A DNA stretch of 64,000 nucleotides from Tillus elongatus (GCA_964006375.1 OZ023263.1:135426370-135490369), one strand, 5' to 3'. Counted from the first letter of the stretch, positions 12,300 through 22,439 are shown. The notes: generated by a model not told the origin, from the sequence alone. Translations and numbers: made by a program.

Positions 12300-13333
12300 G
12301 CCATTAAGCATATGCTGGTAGGGGAGGAGCTGTATAATGTACAAAAATTTTATATGGTGAAAAGACAAAAGTGAAAGTTTCCAATTTACGTGTTTAAAGT
12401 TATTAATTTGTTTTGTAAGTTTTATTTCATTTGTAACACCTTTGTTGTTTTATTTGGACGTCTAATTTTGTGTAGATGTAGTTTTCATAGTTGAACCATT
12501 GGCAATAATTGTTTTTAAATTGTAATACTGAAAGTTATTTTAAGAATATTATAATTTGTTTGCAAGTTCTGTTTTTTGGTAGACATTATATTGACTGTTG
12601 TTTGTTTTAGTTTGAGTTTTAAATGGTAATATTTTATATTTATGCTGATAACTTATTCTTATGTTTTATAGCTGTATTTGCAAATTTTGACATGTTCTAC
12701 ACATATTGCGTATTAAAAGAACAAACGAATTATTAAATTTATAGGACAGTTCAGTTGAAGAAGTTCCTTTCATTTTTTCACCAAAAGTTTTCAAAAGTTC
12801 TGCTGTTAATTTGAATACACGTCTTTCTAAAATTATTCTCTTAAAATGGCCAAGCATAGATCACCTAGGTTTATTTACTCCATCGCCTTTATTTGCTCTT
12901 CATGATGTAACTCTTCTAAATAGGCTTTCCGGTATTTAGCAATGCCTCCTTGTCTAGTCATAAATTTCCGCCATTGTCCTTTATGACTTTACTTTTTGTT
13001 CTTGGTTTATATTGTAGTCTTCTTACTTGCTGTCAAGCTTGATCTAACTGCCCTCTTAATGTCATATTTAATGTATAATATGTCATATTCAATCTCTTCA
13101 CTGTTTCTTTACATTCATATTTTTTTAAATTATTTTGCTTTCCTACATTTCTGTATTTTCATATTTTTTATTTGTTTATATTGACTGTATTATTTTCATT
13201 CCTCCATTCTTGTTCTCCACTGTTTCCTTGGTTCTACAGTTTCTTTTTGCTCAGTAAATTTTCTGCAGCTGCACAAAATAATAACAGAGTTATGCGCTAG
13301 ATACATATTTTGATAAGGAAGTTGTCATCAGTG
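12300..13333. other. AT-rich DNA with a weak minus-strand LINE trace at 12870-13090
   Basis: Most of this kilobase shows no gene. On the minus strand of about 12870-13090 a broken reading resembles the region just before the RT in RTE-like LINEs (a KVIKDN-G-N stretch followed by an EEL-like segment), but it has several stops and is short. I would not name it without an alignment. Confidence 0.4.
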
Positions 13334-13339
13334 GCTGTT
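13334..13339. repeat. 6-bp target site duplication of the Polinton-derived element, left
   Basis: GCTGTT, repeated exactly at 20927-20932. Six-base duplications are the hallmark of Polinton/Maverick integration. Confidence 0.88.
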
Positions 13340-14250
13340 AGTAGATAAGCTATGCCGATTCTAACGCACTCAAGAATGCACATTTTCAAAATGCACAATT
13401 TTTACAACCACGCCCTAAATACCTCCACTTTATGGGGCGTGGCCACGCCCATTTACCTAAATCGACCAATCAAGAGGCCAATTTTAACCACAAACACGCC
13501 CATTTTGTACACATTTAGCCAATAAAATCGCTTCTCCCCTCCACTGATCACACACAGTGCGCCAGAGTGCGGTGGATACTGGCGCAAAAAAGCTAAGGAA
13601 AATTTTTGCACATGCACACACATTTGGAGATATGGTTCAGAGACACAAAAGCTAAGGAAAGCTTTTAAGCAAAACTATAGGAGCTTTTGGAGATTAATTA
13701 ATAAAATAATAAGTGGTTATCATCACATTGGTTGAGATGGTATGAAGTTTCATCACCCAACCTTTAATCTTAAGAAGCTTAATGATTTTTAGGGAAAACA
13801 AATGAGGGATGTATCGGAGCTTTATTAATTTAATTATATTGGATGAGATGGTATGAAGTTTCATCACTTAACCTGTATTCATGGGAAGCTTGATTGGCTT
13901 TCATGTTGCGGCATCTTAATGAAAGCTTTGGTCTTTAGCGATGGAGAAGTGTGAATCTTAATTAGAGGCGGGAATCATTGAAGAGGACTCCATTATTTAA
14001 AGTTACGTCACCCCAACCCTTAGAGCCCTCAAATGAGAATGAGGTTGATAAGCGAGAATAATGGTATTGGTCGAGGACTCCATGTTAATTAATAAACTAA
14101 TAATTGGTTATCATTACATTGGTTGAAGACTCCATTATTTAAACTTATGTGACCACAACCTTTAGAGGCGAAGGCAAATGAGAGTAAGGTTCATTTTATT
14201 CATCTTAATGAGTAGAATTCAAAAATGGTGTTTAACGCTTGTGCAAAAAT

Positions 14251-15275
14251 GAGATAAAAAACTTAAAACCCTTATCGCGGAAGATCCGTGAGATGTACGA
14301 GAGAACCAACACATGCACGGTGTTAAGGAGACCAAACCAAATTGGAATATACAATAAAATGGCCATTTCCGGTCTAAAATTTAAATCCTTATATCTTTTG
14401 AACGGAAAGTGATAGAAAGGAACCGACTTTAAAAATATATCGTTTCGTAACAAGGTCTACAGGAAAATGAGATAAAAAAACTTAAAACCCTTATCGCGGA
14501 AGATCCGTGAGATGTACGAGACAACCAACACATGCAAGGTGTTAAGGAGACCAAACCAAATTGGAATATACAATAAAATGGCCACTTCCGGTCTAAACTT
14601 TAAATCGTTATATCTTTTGAATGGAAAGTGATAGAAATGAACTGACTTTAAAAATATATCGTTTCATAACAAGGTCTACAAGAAAATGAAATAAAAAACT
14701 TCAAACCCTTATCGCGGAAGGTCCGTGAGATGTACGAGAGAATCAACATATGCACGGTGTTAAGGAGGCCAAAGCAAATTGGAATATACAATAAAATGGC
14801 CACTTCCGGTCTAAACTTTAAATCGTTATATCTTTTGAATGGAAAGTGATAGAAATGAACTGACTTTAAAAATATATCGTTTCATAACAAGGTCTACAAG
14901 AAAATGAAATAAAAAACTTCAAACCCTTATCGTGGAAGATCCGTGAGATGTACGAGATAACCAACATATGCACGGTGTTAAGGAGGCCAAACCAAATTGG
15001 AATATACAATAAAATGGCCAGTTCCGGTCTAAACTTTAAATCGTTATATCTTTTGAATGGAAAGTGACAGAAATGAACTGACTTCAAAAATATATCGTTT
15101 CGTAACAAGGTCTACAGGAAAATGAGATAAAAAACTTAAAACCTTTATCGCGGAAGATCGGTGAAATGTACGATAGAACCAATACATACACGCTGTTCAG
15201 CAAATCAAACTCTATAAGCATATTCAATAAAAATTTTACTTCTGGTAAACACTTCCGGTATAGCTATTCTTAGAG
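14251..15275 (+). repeat. 218-bp tandem array in left arm, four units plus a partial
   Basis: The unit start GA(G/A)ATAAAAAACTT recurs at 14251, 14469, 14688, 14906 and 15124, steps of 218, 219, 218 and 218 bp; the fifth unit is divergent and incomplete. Each unit has a short minus-strand open frame, but 218 is not a multiple of three and the frames end at the unit borders, so coding is unlikely. Confidence 0.92.
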
Positions 15276-15671
15276 CTACATACATGTGTGACACCTCAAA
15301 ATAATCGTCGTGTTGAACAGAAGAAAGAAATATAGTTTTTAAGTAAATCAGAACAAGTTGTGTTAACACCTAAAAACAACACACTCTCTTAGATTTAATG
15401 AAGTTACGTTCAGAGAAAATTTCAAGCTTGCCATGAGGACCAGGATTCAATAGCATATTTAAAGGTTGACCACATCAAGTGATGTGTGCTACATGCAAAT
15501 TTCAGTACACTCTCTTACACTTATTGAAGTTGACGACAGAGACAGCTGTCAAGTGCACCTAACAAACCAAAGTAAATATGTCTTGAAGAACAGTCTTCAA
15601 TTGTCCTGAACCAACACGTCTCTATCATTTCAGAGCAATCTTAGCCATGTGACCAGTCAAACTAAGTATCT

Positions 15672-16010
15672 TGAAGTGTAGCTTTTATGTATATGAGATA
15701 TAAAATAAGAAAACCAAAGAGTTAATTGCCTATTACAACAACAAACTGGCGGAACATTTGGACCAACAGAATTCCGTTGGAGATGTGGCTTTATGTATCA
15801 TTCGGTGGAAAGACAAGAAAACTACAGAGTTGATTGCCTATTACAACAGTCAGATAAAGGAACATTGGGGGTATCAGAATAGGAACCCACTTAGAGTCAT
15901 CTCCAGGGGCTCGGAATACCGATGCCCTAGAAGTGGCGGAAGCAACATTTCAATTAACACCAACAACCGCTACATACTTGTTGGACTTTGGTATGTTTGG
16001 TATTAAATTC
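15672..16010 (+). pseudogene. Decayed copies of the KilA-N-like gene module in left arm
   Basis: Two consecutive partial copies of the start of the 16450 gene: the K-T-K-(E/D)-L-I-A-Y-(Y/H)-N motif occurs at about 15709 and 15815, and the (T/S)PTTATYL segment near 15955 precedes a region where the KilA-N core should be but is replaced by unrelated residues. An open frame 15758-16006 joins the two copies. This looks like a tandemly duplicated, now broken gene. Confidence 0.6.
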
Positions 16011-16119
16011 GGTTTGCTACATAACCAATCATTTTTTATGAAAAATTCAACAATTTTTATTTCTGCGTTAGCGAATTTAATCTGAAATATAGAACCAATC
16101 TTCAAGAAACCGAAGTAAA

Positions 16120-16305
16120 ATGATAAGAACATTAAGAACAAACATTTCCGATACCGAAGTGATCCTAAACACACCATATGATGCAAATTCTGTAAATCTC
16201 TTTAACGAAAAGCAGAAGTCAAACACCTTAAGACAAATAGAACCGACGTACATAACAGATGTGTCTGAGGAGAAACGTATTCAGAACCTTATCGAGTTTA
16301 CTTAG
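16120..16305 (+). CDS. Small open frame, 61 residues, unknown function (left arm)
   Basis: ATG at 16120, stop at 16303-16305. The residues are charged and polar, with no motif I recognise. The same frame is kept in the right arm (18267-18452, minus) with only a few substitutions, but the arms are copies of each other, so this is not independent evidence of selection. Confidence 0.35.
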   Translation: MIRTLRTNISDTEVILNTPYDANSVNLFNEKQKSNTLRQIEPTYITDVSEEKRIQNLIEFT

Positions 16306-16449
16306 TTTTAAGTATACGAATATAACAGTCTGTGTACCAACCAACCAGGGCAACACAACTAACCAACCAACCAACTGTTTTTGAGGTGTAACCTTTATGT
16401 ATGTAATTTAATTTTCGATAGTGTAAAATAAAATTAAAAAGTGTGATAT

Positions 16450-16854
16450 ATGAAAAATAAGAAAACCAAAGATTTAATTGCCTATCACAACAACAAGCTG
16501 ACCGAACAGTTGGACCAACGGAATACCGATAGCCTAAATATTTCAACGAAAGGAGCCCACTTAGAGTCATCTCCAGGGGATCGGAATACTGATGCCCTAG
16601 AAGTGTCGGAAGCAACATCTCAAGTAACACCTACAACTGCTACATACTTGGTAAAAATGGGTGGAGCTCAGACTGTAAACGACTTGATAGGTGGTACATA
16701 TGTTTGCAAAGATTTGATTCTAAATTTAGCCTGTTGGATATCCAATCATTTCTATGAAAAGTGCAACCAGCCAACTAACCAACCAACCAACCAACCAACG
16801 TTGAGGGGCGTAGAGATAGCAAGCTACCTACAAGTGGCCCCTCTGAATATATGA
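16450..16854 (+). CDS. KilA-N-domain-like small protein (left arm)
   Basis: A 134-residue frame starting at ATG 16450. Residues 81-105 contain GGTYVCKDLILNLACWISNH, which matches the C-terminal core of KilA-N domains (GTYV, then a leucine-rich helix, then A-x-W-I-S and an aromatic/lysine end). KilA-N proteins are DNA-binding accessory proteins common in large DNA viruses and Polinton-type elements. The N-terminal 30 residues form a module present three times in this arm. The C-terminus runs into a CCAA tetranucleotide repeat encoding repeated N-Q-P-T, so the natural end may be lost. The full N-terminal half of a canonical KilA-N domain is not evident. Confidence 0.6.
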   Translation: MKNKKTKDLIAYHNNKLTEQLDQRNTDSLNISTKGAHLESSPGDRNTDALEVSEATSQVTPTTATYLVKMGGAQTVNDLIGGTYVCKDLILNLACWISNHFYEKCNQPTNQPTNQPTLRGVEIASYLQVAPLNI

Positions 16855-17164
16855 TGTTAATGATAAATAAGGAGATTTAATTGGCACGTGTTTGTATTGA
16901 AGGCTTGCAAGCTCCGTAAAAGTGTTCCCCCCTCTGAATATATGATGGTGATGATGGATGAAGAGATTTAATTGACACATATGAAGGCTTAGCAGTTTTC
17001 ACTTGAGTCATCGTCATTCGAAAAGTATCAGAACGAAAACCAGGTCCTTTACTCTGGTATATCTTACTCAGTAGGAACCAAATATCTTCGAAAACAACAT
17101 TCTTTGCTTTTCTGAATAGCAGGTGAGCAGCCCCCCTTGTCGAACCCCTCCGAGCTAAAGGTAA
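16834..17164. other. Unique core, upstream of the ATPase fragment; no intact gene
   Basis: Contains two copies of CCCTCTGAATATATGATG (about 16837 and 16930) and GAGATTTAATTG(G/A)CAC (16872 and 16972), a local duplication of some 95 bp. No Walker A motif could be found in any frame, so the N-terminal half of the ATPase appears to be missing. Confidence 0.5.
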
Positions 17165-17539
17165 ACCCCACCCTGTCTTTCGGGATCGACTAGTGAAAAC
17201 GATGAAATATTAGATCCAGCAGAAGCCCTGGACAACGCAGTGTTTAGATTCGATGATGTGGCTTGTGACAAACAAGATAAAATGAGAGCATACTTTAGTA
17301 TGGGCAGACATAAGAATATTGATTCATTCTATCTCTGTCAAACATATACTCGAATACCCAAACATCTGATACGTGACAACACAAATGTTGTTGTTGTGTT
17401 ATTCAAGCAAGATGAAACCAATTTAAAACATGTGTACGACGATCATATGACCACCGATATGGACTTTAAACGATTTAAAAATATATGCTACCAATGTTGG
17501 AAAGACAAATGGTGTGAAAGACTAAAGTTTAGCAGATAG
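17165..17539 (+). pseudogene. Polinton-type packaging ATPase (FtsK/HerA-like), C-terminal half
   Basis: An open segment of about 124 residues with no upstream start ends at the stop 17537-17539. It carries the Walker B region FRFDDVACDK at about 17243-17272, then GRHKNIDSFYLCQTYTRIPK and an RDNTN segment with a hydrophobic strand and LFKQDETNLKH, the conserved second half of the DNA-packaging ATPase of Polintons and related adintovirus-type elements. This enzyme pumps DNA into capsids. The Walker A half is absent, so the gene is truncated; the remaining frame has no internal stop. Confidence 0.85.
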
Positions 17540-17589
17540 TAATTGTTTTCACCTTCACTGTTGCCTACCGACTGAACCTTAGACATACA

Positions 17590-17731
17590 GCAACGACAGC
17601 TGTCTTACAGGACAGACAGCTGTCTGACAGCGCAGACAGCTGTCCTGCTAGACATCTGTGTTAGACAGCTGTCTAACACAGCTGTCTAACACAGTTGTCT
17701 AACACAGCTGTCTAGCAGGACAGCTGTCTGG
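17590..17731. repeat. Nested palindrome with nine CAGCTG-type boxes and a 98-bp hairpin
   Basis: Nine copies of the palindromic decamer GACAGCTGTC or close variants lie between 17595 and 17730. A perfect 22-bp inverted repeat (17633-17654 with 17709-17730) encloses a second one (17657-17667 with 17696-17706), so one strand can fold into a 98-bp hairpin. It sits exactly at the boundary between the core and the right arm and is absent from the left arm. Confidence 0.92.
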
Positions 17732-18122
17732 CATTTGTAGGTAGCTTGCTATCTCTACGCCCCTCAACGTTGGTTGGTTGGTTGGTTGGTTGGTTAGTTG
17801 GCTGGTTGCACTTTTCATAAAAATGATTGGATATCCAACAGGCCAAATTTAGAATCAAATCTTTGCAAACATATGTACCACCTATCAAGTCGTTTACAGT
17901 CTGAGCTCCACCCATTTTTACCAAGTATGTAGCAGTTGTAGGTGTTACTTGAGATGTTGCTTCCGACACTTCTAGGGCATCGGTATTCCGATCCGCTGGA
18001 GGTGACTCTAAGTGGGCTCCTTCCGTTGAAATATTTAGGGTATGGGTATTCCGTTGGTCCAACTGTTCGGTCAGCTTGTTGTTGTGATAGGCAATTAAAT
18101 CTTTGGTTTTCTTATTTTTCAT
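17712..18122 (-). CDS. KilA-N-domain-like small protein (right arm copy)
   Basis: Inverse counterpart of the 16450 gene: ATG at 18120-18122, same KilA-N core (GGTYVCKDL...CWISNHFYEKC) and the same N-Q-P-T repeat. Only scattered substitutions separate it from the left copy before the C-terminal repeat, after which the ends differ because this copy reads into the hairpin region. Confidence 0.6.
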   Translation of the reverse strand: MKNKKTKDLIAYHNNKLTEQLDQRNTHTLNISTEGAHLESPPADRNTDALEVSEATSQVTPTTATYLVKMGGAQTVNDLIGGTYVCKDLILNLACWISNHFYEKCNQPTNQPTNQPTNVEGRRDSKLPTNARQLSC

Positions 18123-18266
18123 ATATCACACTTTTTAATTTTATTTTACACTATCGAAAATTAAATTACATACATAAAGGTTACACCTCAAAAACAGTTG
18201 GTTGATTGGTTAGTTGTGTTGCCCTGGTTGATTGGTACACAGACTGTTATATTCGTATACTTAAAA

Positions 18267-18452
18267 CTAAGTAAGCTCGATAAGGTTCTGAATACGTTGC
18301 TCCTCAGACACATCTGTTATGTACGTCGGTTCTATTTGTCTTAAGGTGTTTGACTTCTGTTTTTCATTAAAGAGATTTACAGAATTTGCATCATATGGTG
18401 TGTTTAGGATCACTTCGGTATCGGAAATGTTTGTTCTTAATGTTCTTATCAT
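18267..18452 (-). CDS. Small open frame, 61 residues, unknown function (right arm)
   Basis: Counterpart of 16120-16305 with the same length and start; differs by about three residues near the C-terminus. Function unknown. Confidence 0.35.
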   Translation of the reverse strand: MIRTLRTNISDTEVILNTPYDANSVNLFNEKQKSNTLRQIEPTYITDVSEEQRIQNLIELT

Positions 18453-18990
18453 TTTACTTCGGTTTCTTGAAGATTGGTTCTATATTTCTGATTAAATTCT
18501 CTTACGCAGAAATAAAAATTGTTGAATTTTTCATAAAAAAATGATTGGTTATGTAGCAAACCGAATTTAATACCAAACATACCAAAGTCCAACAAGTATG
18601 TAGCAGTTGTTGGTGTTAATTGAAATGTTGCTTCCGCCACTTCTAGGGCATCGGTATTCCGAGCCCCTGGAGATGACTCTAAGTGGGTTCCTATTCTGAT
18701 ACCCCCAATGTTCCTTTATCTCACTGTTGTAATAGGTAATCAACTCTGTAGTTTTCTTGTCTTTCGACCGAATGATACATAAAGCCACATCTCAAGACAG
18801 TTAGTTAGAGTGTTGCATGACTAATATTACTCTGAAATGATAGTGCCACTAATGATTACTAAGTGTGTAGCAGTTGTAGGTACTAAGTCAACTCCTTCTG
18901 CTGGAACATTTGGACCAACGGAATTCCGTTGGTCTAAATGTTCCGCCAGTTTGTTGTTGTAATAGGCAATTAACTCTTTGGTTTTCTTAT
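18449..18990 (-). pseudogene. Decayed KilA-N-like gene modules in right arm
   Basis: Counterpart of 15672-16010. The K-T-T-E-L-I-T-Y-Y-N motif is at about 18730-18760 and the outer copy at about 18950-18990. Between them the 42-bp palindrome at 18902-18943 and about 90 bp of additional sequence are present that the left arm lacks. Confidence 0.6.
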
Positions 18991-19419
18991 TTTATATCTC
19001 ATATACATAAAAGCTACACTTCAAGATACTTAGTTCGACTGGTCACATGGCTAAGATTGCTCTGAAATGATAGAGACGTGTTGGTTCAGGACAATTGAAG
19101 ACTGTTCTTCAAGACATATTTACTTTGGTTTGTTAGGTGCACTTGACAGCTGTCTCTGTCATCAACTTCAATAAGTCTAAGAGAGTGTACTGAAATTTGC
19201 CTGTAGCACACATCACTTGATGTAGTCAACCTTTAAATATGCTATTGAATCCTGGTCCTCATGGCAAGCTTGAAATTTTCTCTGAACGTAACTTCATTAA
19301 GTCTAAGAGAGAGTGTGTTGTTTTTAGGTGTTAACGCAACTTGTTCTGATTTACTTAAAAACTATATTTCTTTCTTCTGTTCAACACGACGATTATTTTG
19401 AGGTGTCACACATGTATGT

Positions 19420-20020
19420 AGCTCTAAGAATAGCTATACTGGAAGTGTTTACCAGAAGTAAAATTTTTATTGAATATGCTTATAGAGTTTGATTTGCTGA
19501 ACAGCGTGTATGTATTGGTTCTATCGTACATCTCACCGATCTTCCGCGATGAAGGTTTTAAGTTTTTTATCTCATTTTCCTGTAGACCTTGTTACGAAAC
19601 GATATATTTTTGAAGTCAGTTCATTTCTATCACTTTCCATTCAAAAGATATAACGATTTAAAGTTTAGACCGGAACTGGCCATTTTATTGTATATTCCAA
19701 TTTGGTTTGACCTCCTTAACACCGTGCATATGTTGGTTCTCTCGTACATCTCACGGATCTTCCACGATAAGGGTTTGAAGTTTTTATTTCATTTTCTTGT
19801 AGACCTTGTTATGAAACAATATATTTTTAAAGTCAGTTCATTTCTATCACTTTCCATTCAAAAGATATAACGATTTAAAGTTTAGACCGGAAGTGGCCAT
19901 TTTATTGTATATTCCATTTTGTTTTGGGCTCCTTAACACCGTGCATATGTTGGTTCTCTCGTACATCTCACGGATCTTCCGCGATAAGGGTTTTAAGTTT
20001 TTTATCTCATTTTTGCACAA
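19420..20020 (-). repeat. 218-bp tandem array in right arm, two units plus a partial
   Basis: Inverse copies of the left-arm unit, with boundaries at about 19565, 19784 and 20000 and the divergent partial unit at the inner side. Two full units here against four in the left arm. Confidence 0.88.
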
Positions 20021-20926
20021 GCGTTAGTCACCATTTTTGAATTCTACTCATTAAGACGAATAAAATGAACCTTACTCTCATTTGCGTTCGCCTCTAAAGG
20101 TTGTGGTCACGTAAGTTTAAATAATGGAGTCTTCAACCAATGTAATGATAACCACTTATTAGTTTATTAATTAACATGGAGTCTTCGACCAATACCATTA
20201 TTCTCGCTTATCAACCTCATTCTCATTTGACGGCTCTAAAGGTTGGGGTGACGTAACTCTAAATAATGGAGTCCTCTTCAATGATTCCCGCCTCTAATTA
20301 AGATTCACACTTCTCCATCGCTAAAGACCAAAGCTTTCATTAAGATGCCGCAACATGAAAGCCAATCAAGCTTCCCATGAATACAGGTTAGGTGATGAAA
20401 CTTCATACCATCTCGTCCAATATAATTAAATTAATAAAGCTCCGATACATCCCTCATTTGTTTTCCCTAAAAATCATTAAGCTTCTTAAGATTAAAGGTT
20501 GAGTGATGAAACGTCATACCATCTCAACCAATGTGATGATAACCACTTATTATTTTATTAATTAATCTCCAAAAGCTCCTATAGTTTTGCTTAAAAGCTT
20601 TCCTTAGCTTTTGTGTCTCGGAACCACATCTCCAAATGTGTGTGCATGTGCAAAAATTTTCCGTAGCTTTTTTGCGCCAGTATCCACCGCACTCTGGCGC
20701 ACTGTGCAGATGAGTGTGGTCAGTGGAGGGGAGAAGAGATTTTATTGGCTAAATGTGTACAAAATGGGCTTATTTGTGGTTAAAAATGGCCTCTGATTGG
20801 TCGATTTAGGTAAATGGGCGTGGCCACGCCCCCTAAAGTGGAGGTATTTAGGGCGTGGTTTTAAAAATTGTGCATTTTGAAAATGTGCATTCTTGAGTGC
20901 GCCAAGATCGGCATAGCTTATCTACT

Positions 20927-20932
20927 GCTGTT
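20927..20932. repeat. 6-bp target site duplication of the Polinton-derived element, right
   Basis: GCTGTT, identical to 13334-13339. Confidence 0.88.
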
Positions 20933-21249
20933 GCTAGACTTATGTTTAATAAACGCTTAAAAAACCTCGAAAAGCTTAAAAAAAAGCTATATATTTTTTG
21001 TAAAAAAAATAAAAAATTTACGTACCTATTTTCAAAATCTTACAAAATCTAAAATGTAATTTTGACATTTCTTGCATTAAGGAACACTACTGAAAAGAAT
21101 CTTCTAAATGTTTACGTTGCTGAAATACAATGTAGTCTGCATTGGCGAAAATTTTTTAACTGTAAACTACCTTGAAAGCCTCTCTGTACTAAGTAATTTC
21201 ATTTTTAGTTTCAACAATTTCATCTTTGTGCTCACTATTGTGAAGGTTG
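20933..21249. other. AT-rich DNA without recognisable features
   Basis: I see no gene or clear repeat here. Confidence 0.5.
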
Positions 21250-21712
21250 CACTTAGACCCTCGTAATTAACTTAAAACTTTATTTCTCAATACTGTTGCA
21301 ACTCTTAACGGGTGTGTGGGTAAGGCCCGCTATATAAACCATAAAAGACAATCAGTTAACTTAATTAATTACAGTCAATCTTATTTGAGAGTTCGAGTCC
21401 CGCTAACGAAGTGGAGACTGACCATCCCTCTGTCCCGCACATACGCTAGTCCCCCTTTTCTACCTTCCGTCCCTTCACATGTTGAGGACACTCGGTGTCA
21501 CATCACACGCACACTCCTTGATTCTTACACTCGCAACTACATCACTCTTTATACCTACCACATTACCCCCCACTTAAATTTAAGTTGACTATTATTAATT
21601 AGATCAGATGACTGATTTAAGTATGAAAAACAATGGAAGATGATTCGTAACCGTGAAATATAAGAAATAACAAAAACGAAACATGAAAATTAACATAACT
21701 TTTCACCCCCCA
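21250..21712 (-). mobile_element. Probable 3' LTR of the minus-strand gypsy element (ends approximate)
   Basis: On the minus strand, a GTGGGGGG run at about 21704-21711 could be the polypurine tract; a second GTGGGGGG lies at about 21563-21571. Downstream are a TATAAAG box (minus strand, about 21547-21553) and an AATAAAG polyadenylation signal (about 21278-21284), the expected LTR order. The opposite LTR is not in the window, so the ends are unproven. Confidence 0.4.
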
Positions 21713-21796
21713 CGACTCAACATATTAGATTGTAGCCGGCACTTCCCTGTAAAGTTTTAAATATATAATATTCTGTTTAGAAACTTCACTTTCATT

Positions 21797-22420
21797 TCAC
21801 TTCCCCACAATATAGCAGTTTGGACCGGCCAGCCTACTCACCTTGGGGTGGCCTTTGTACAAAATGAAAAAGTTTCTAATTCTTGTCCTTATCTTCACAT
21901 TTCTTAGGCTCCTTCTTGTCCTATTTTTTTCTTTTCTTTGTCTCTTTCTTCTCTTCATTTCTCTTGTTCTTGCCTTCCCATTTCTTACCTTAACTGTTGA
22001 ACCTGCAGCCTTCAGTTTTTTAAGTAGGACCAATGAGGAAACCTGTTCTGTCCTTTCTGGACTTACCAACCCCCAAGTCCCCACTTCATTAATCTGGCGC
22101 CAGATTTCCTCCCTATAGAGGCACGGTATTGGAAACGGCTTAATAACGAATGGTGACTCCTTGTTTATGATGATTTCCTGTTCATAGTTTTTTACTTGCC
22201 GCGGAGGTTTAGAACACACCTCTTCGTGTGATTTAAGCAACTCGTACCGCCATATTTTGTTTACTTCTTCCAGGTTTGCCGCCGAAACGTTCGCTTTAAA
22301 GTTCTGTTCTACATATGTATGTCTATTAAGGCTGTTAGCCTCCCTCTTGTTATTTGAGCGGTTTCGTATTAAATTCAGGTGTAGTAATTTTTCCACCGCT
22401 ACAGCATAGTTTAAGGCCAC
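21797..22420 (-). pseudogene. pol: Gypsy pol with internal deletion: RT start fused to integrase end
   Basis: The 207-codon minus-strand frame has, at residues about 75-135, the region leading into a Ty3/gypsy reverse transcriptase (H...KPPR, YEQEI, KPFPIP, a VLLKK end). After a lysine/arginine-rich stretch at about 136-175 it ends with an integrase C-terminal strand (ILYKGHPKVSRLAGPN). The RT palm, RNase H and integrase core are missing, so about 2.5 kb was deleted while keeping an open frame by chance. It lies between a protease remnant and the probable LTR of the same element. Confidence 0.75.
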
Positions 22421-22439
22421 CCGATGTTTTCACCATCAG

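Larger units (their letters stand above)
8939..12300 (-). mobile_element. Non-LTR retrotransposon (CR1/Jockey-like, two ORFs), decayed
   Basis: Minus-strand order: ORF1 remnant (about 12240-11870), ORF2 endonuclease (about 11830-11117), reverse transcriptase (11083-9648), a roughly 600-bp 3' untranslated region and a (TAAA)n tail. All parts are in the expected order and orientation, so this is one long copy broken by frameshifts. The plus-strand copies at 28236-28985, 34170-35155 and 35850-38042 seem to be relatives, judged by shared ORF1 and EN motifs. Confidence 0.8.
13340..16833 (+). repeat. Left inverted arm (3494 bp)
   Basis: Matches the right arm inverted from the terminal AG to the sequence CTACCTACAA just before 16833. 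It contains, from the tip inward: a GC-richer tip with a GGGCGTGGCCACGCCC-type palindrome (13434-13452), duplicated short blocks (AAAAGCTAAGGAAA at about 13596 and 13648; GATGGTATGAAGTTTCATCAC at about 13736 and 13846), the 218-bp tandem array, and the gene modules 15672-16854. It is about 300 bp longer than the right arm: two extra 218-bp units minus a deletion of about 135 bp. Confidence 0.85.
13340..20926. mobile_element. Polinton/Maverick-derived palindromic element with giant inverted repeats (non-autonomous)
   Basis: The element begins AGTAGATAAGCTATGCCGAT and ends with its inverse complement, giving AG...CT ends, and is bounded by the 6-bp duplication GCTGTT. Length is 7587 bp. Inverted arms (13340-16833 and 17735-20926) make up 88 percent of it; a 0.9-kb core carries the C-terminal half of a Polinton-type packaging ATPase. 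The arms hold a KilA-N-like gene and repeated modules. Genes for DNA polymerase B, retroviral-type integrase, protease and capsid are not seen, so it must depend on a full element elsewhere. The ends, duplication and ATPase together make the class assignment strong. Confidence 0.88.
17735..20926 (-). repeat. Right inverted arm (3192 bp)
   Basis: Inverse copy of the left arm. It keeps only two full 218-bp units and retains a near-perfect 42-bp palindrome at 18902-18943 plus about 90 bp beside it that the left arm has lost. Coding modules are inverted accordingly. Confidence 0.85.

Noticed and set aside
14232..15108. 73-80-codon minus-strand frames in the 218-bp units
   Set aside because: Unit length is not a multiple of three, frames end at unit borders and the same text recurs in each unit; probably not coding.
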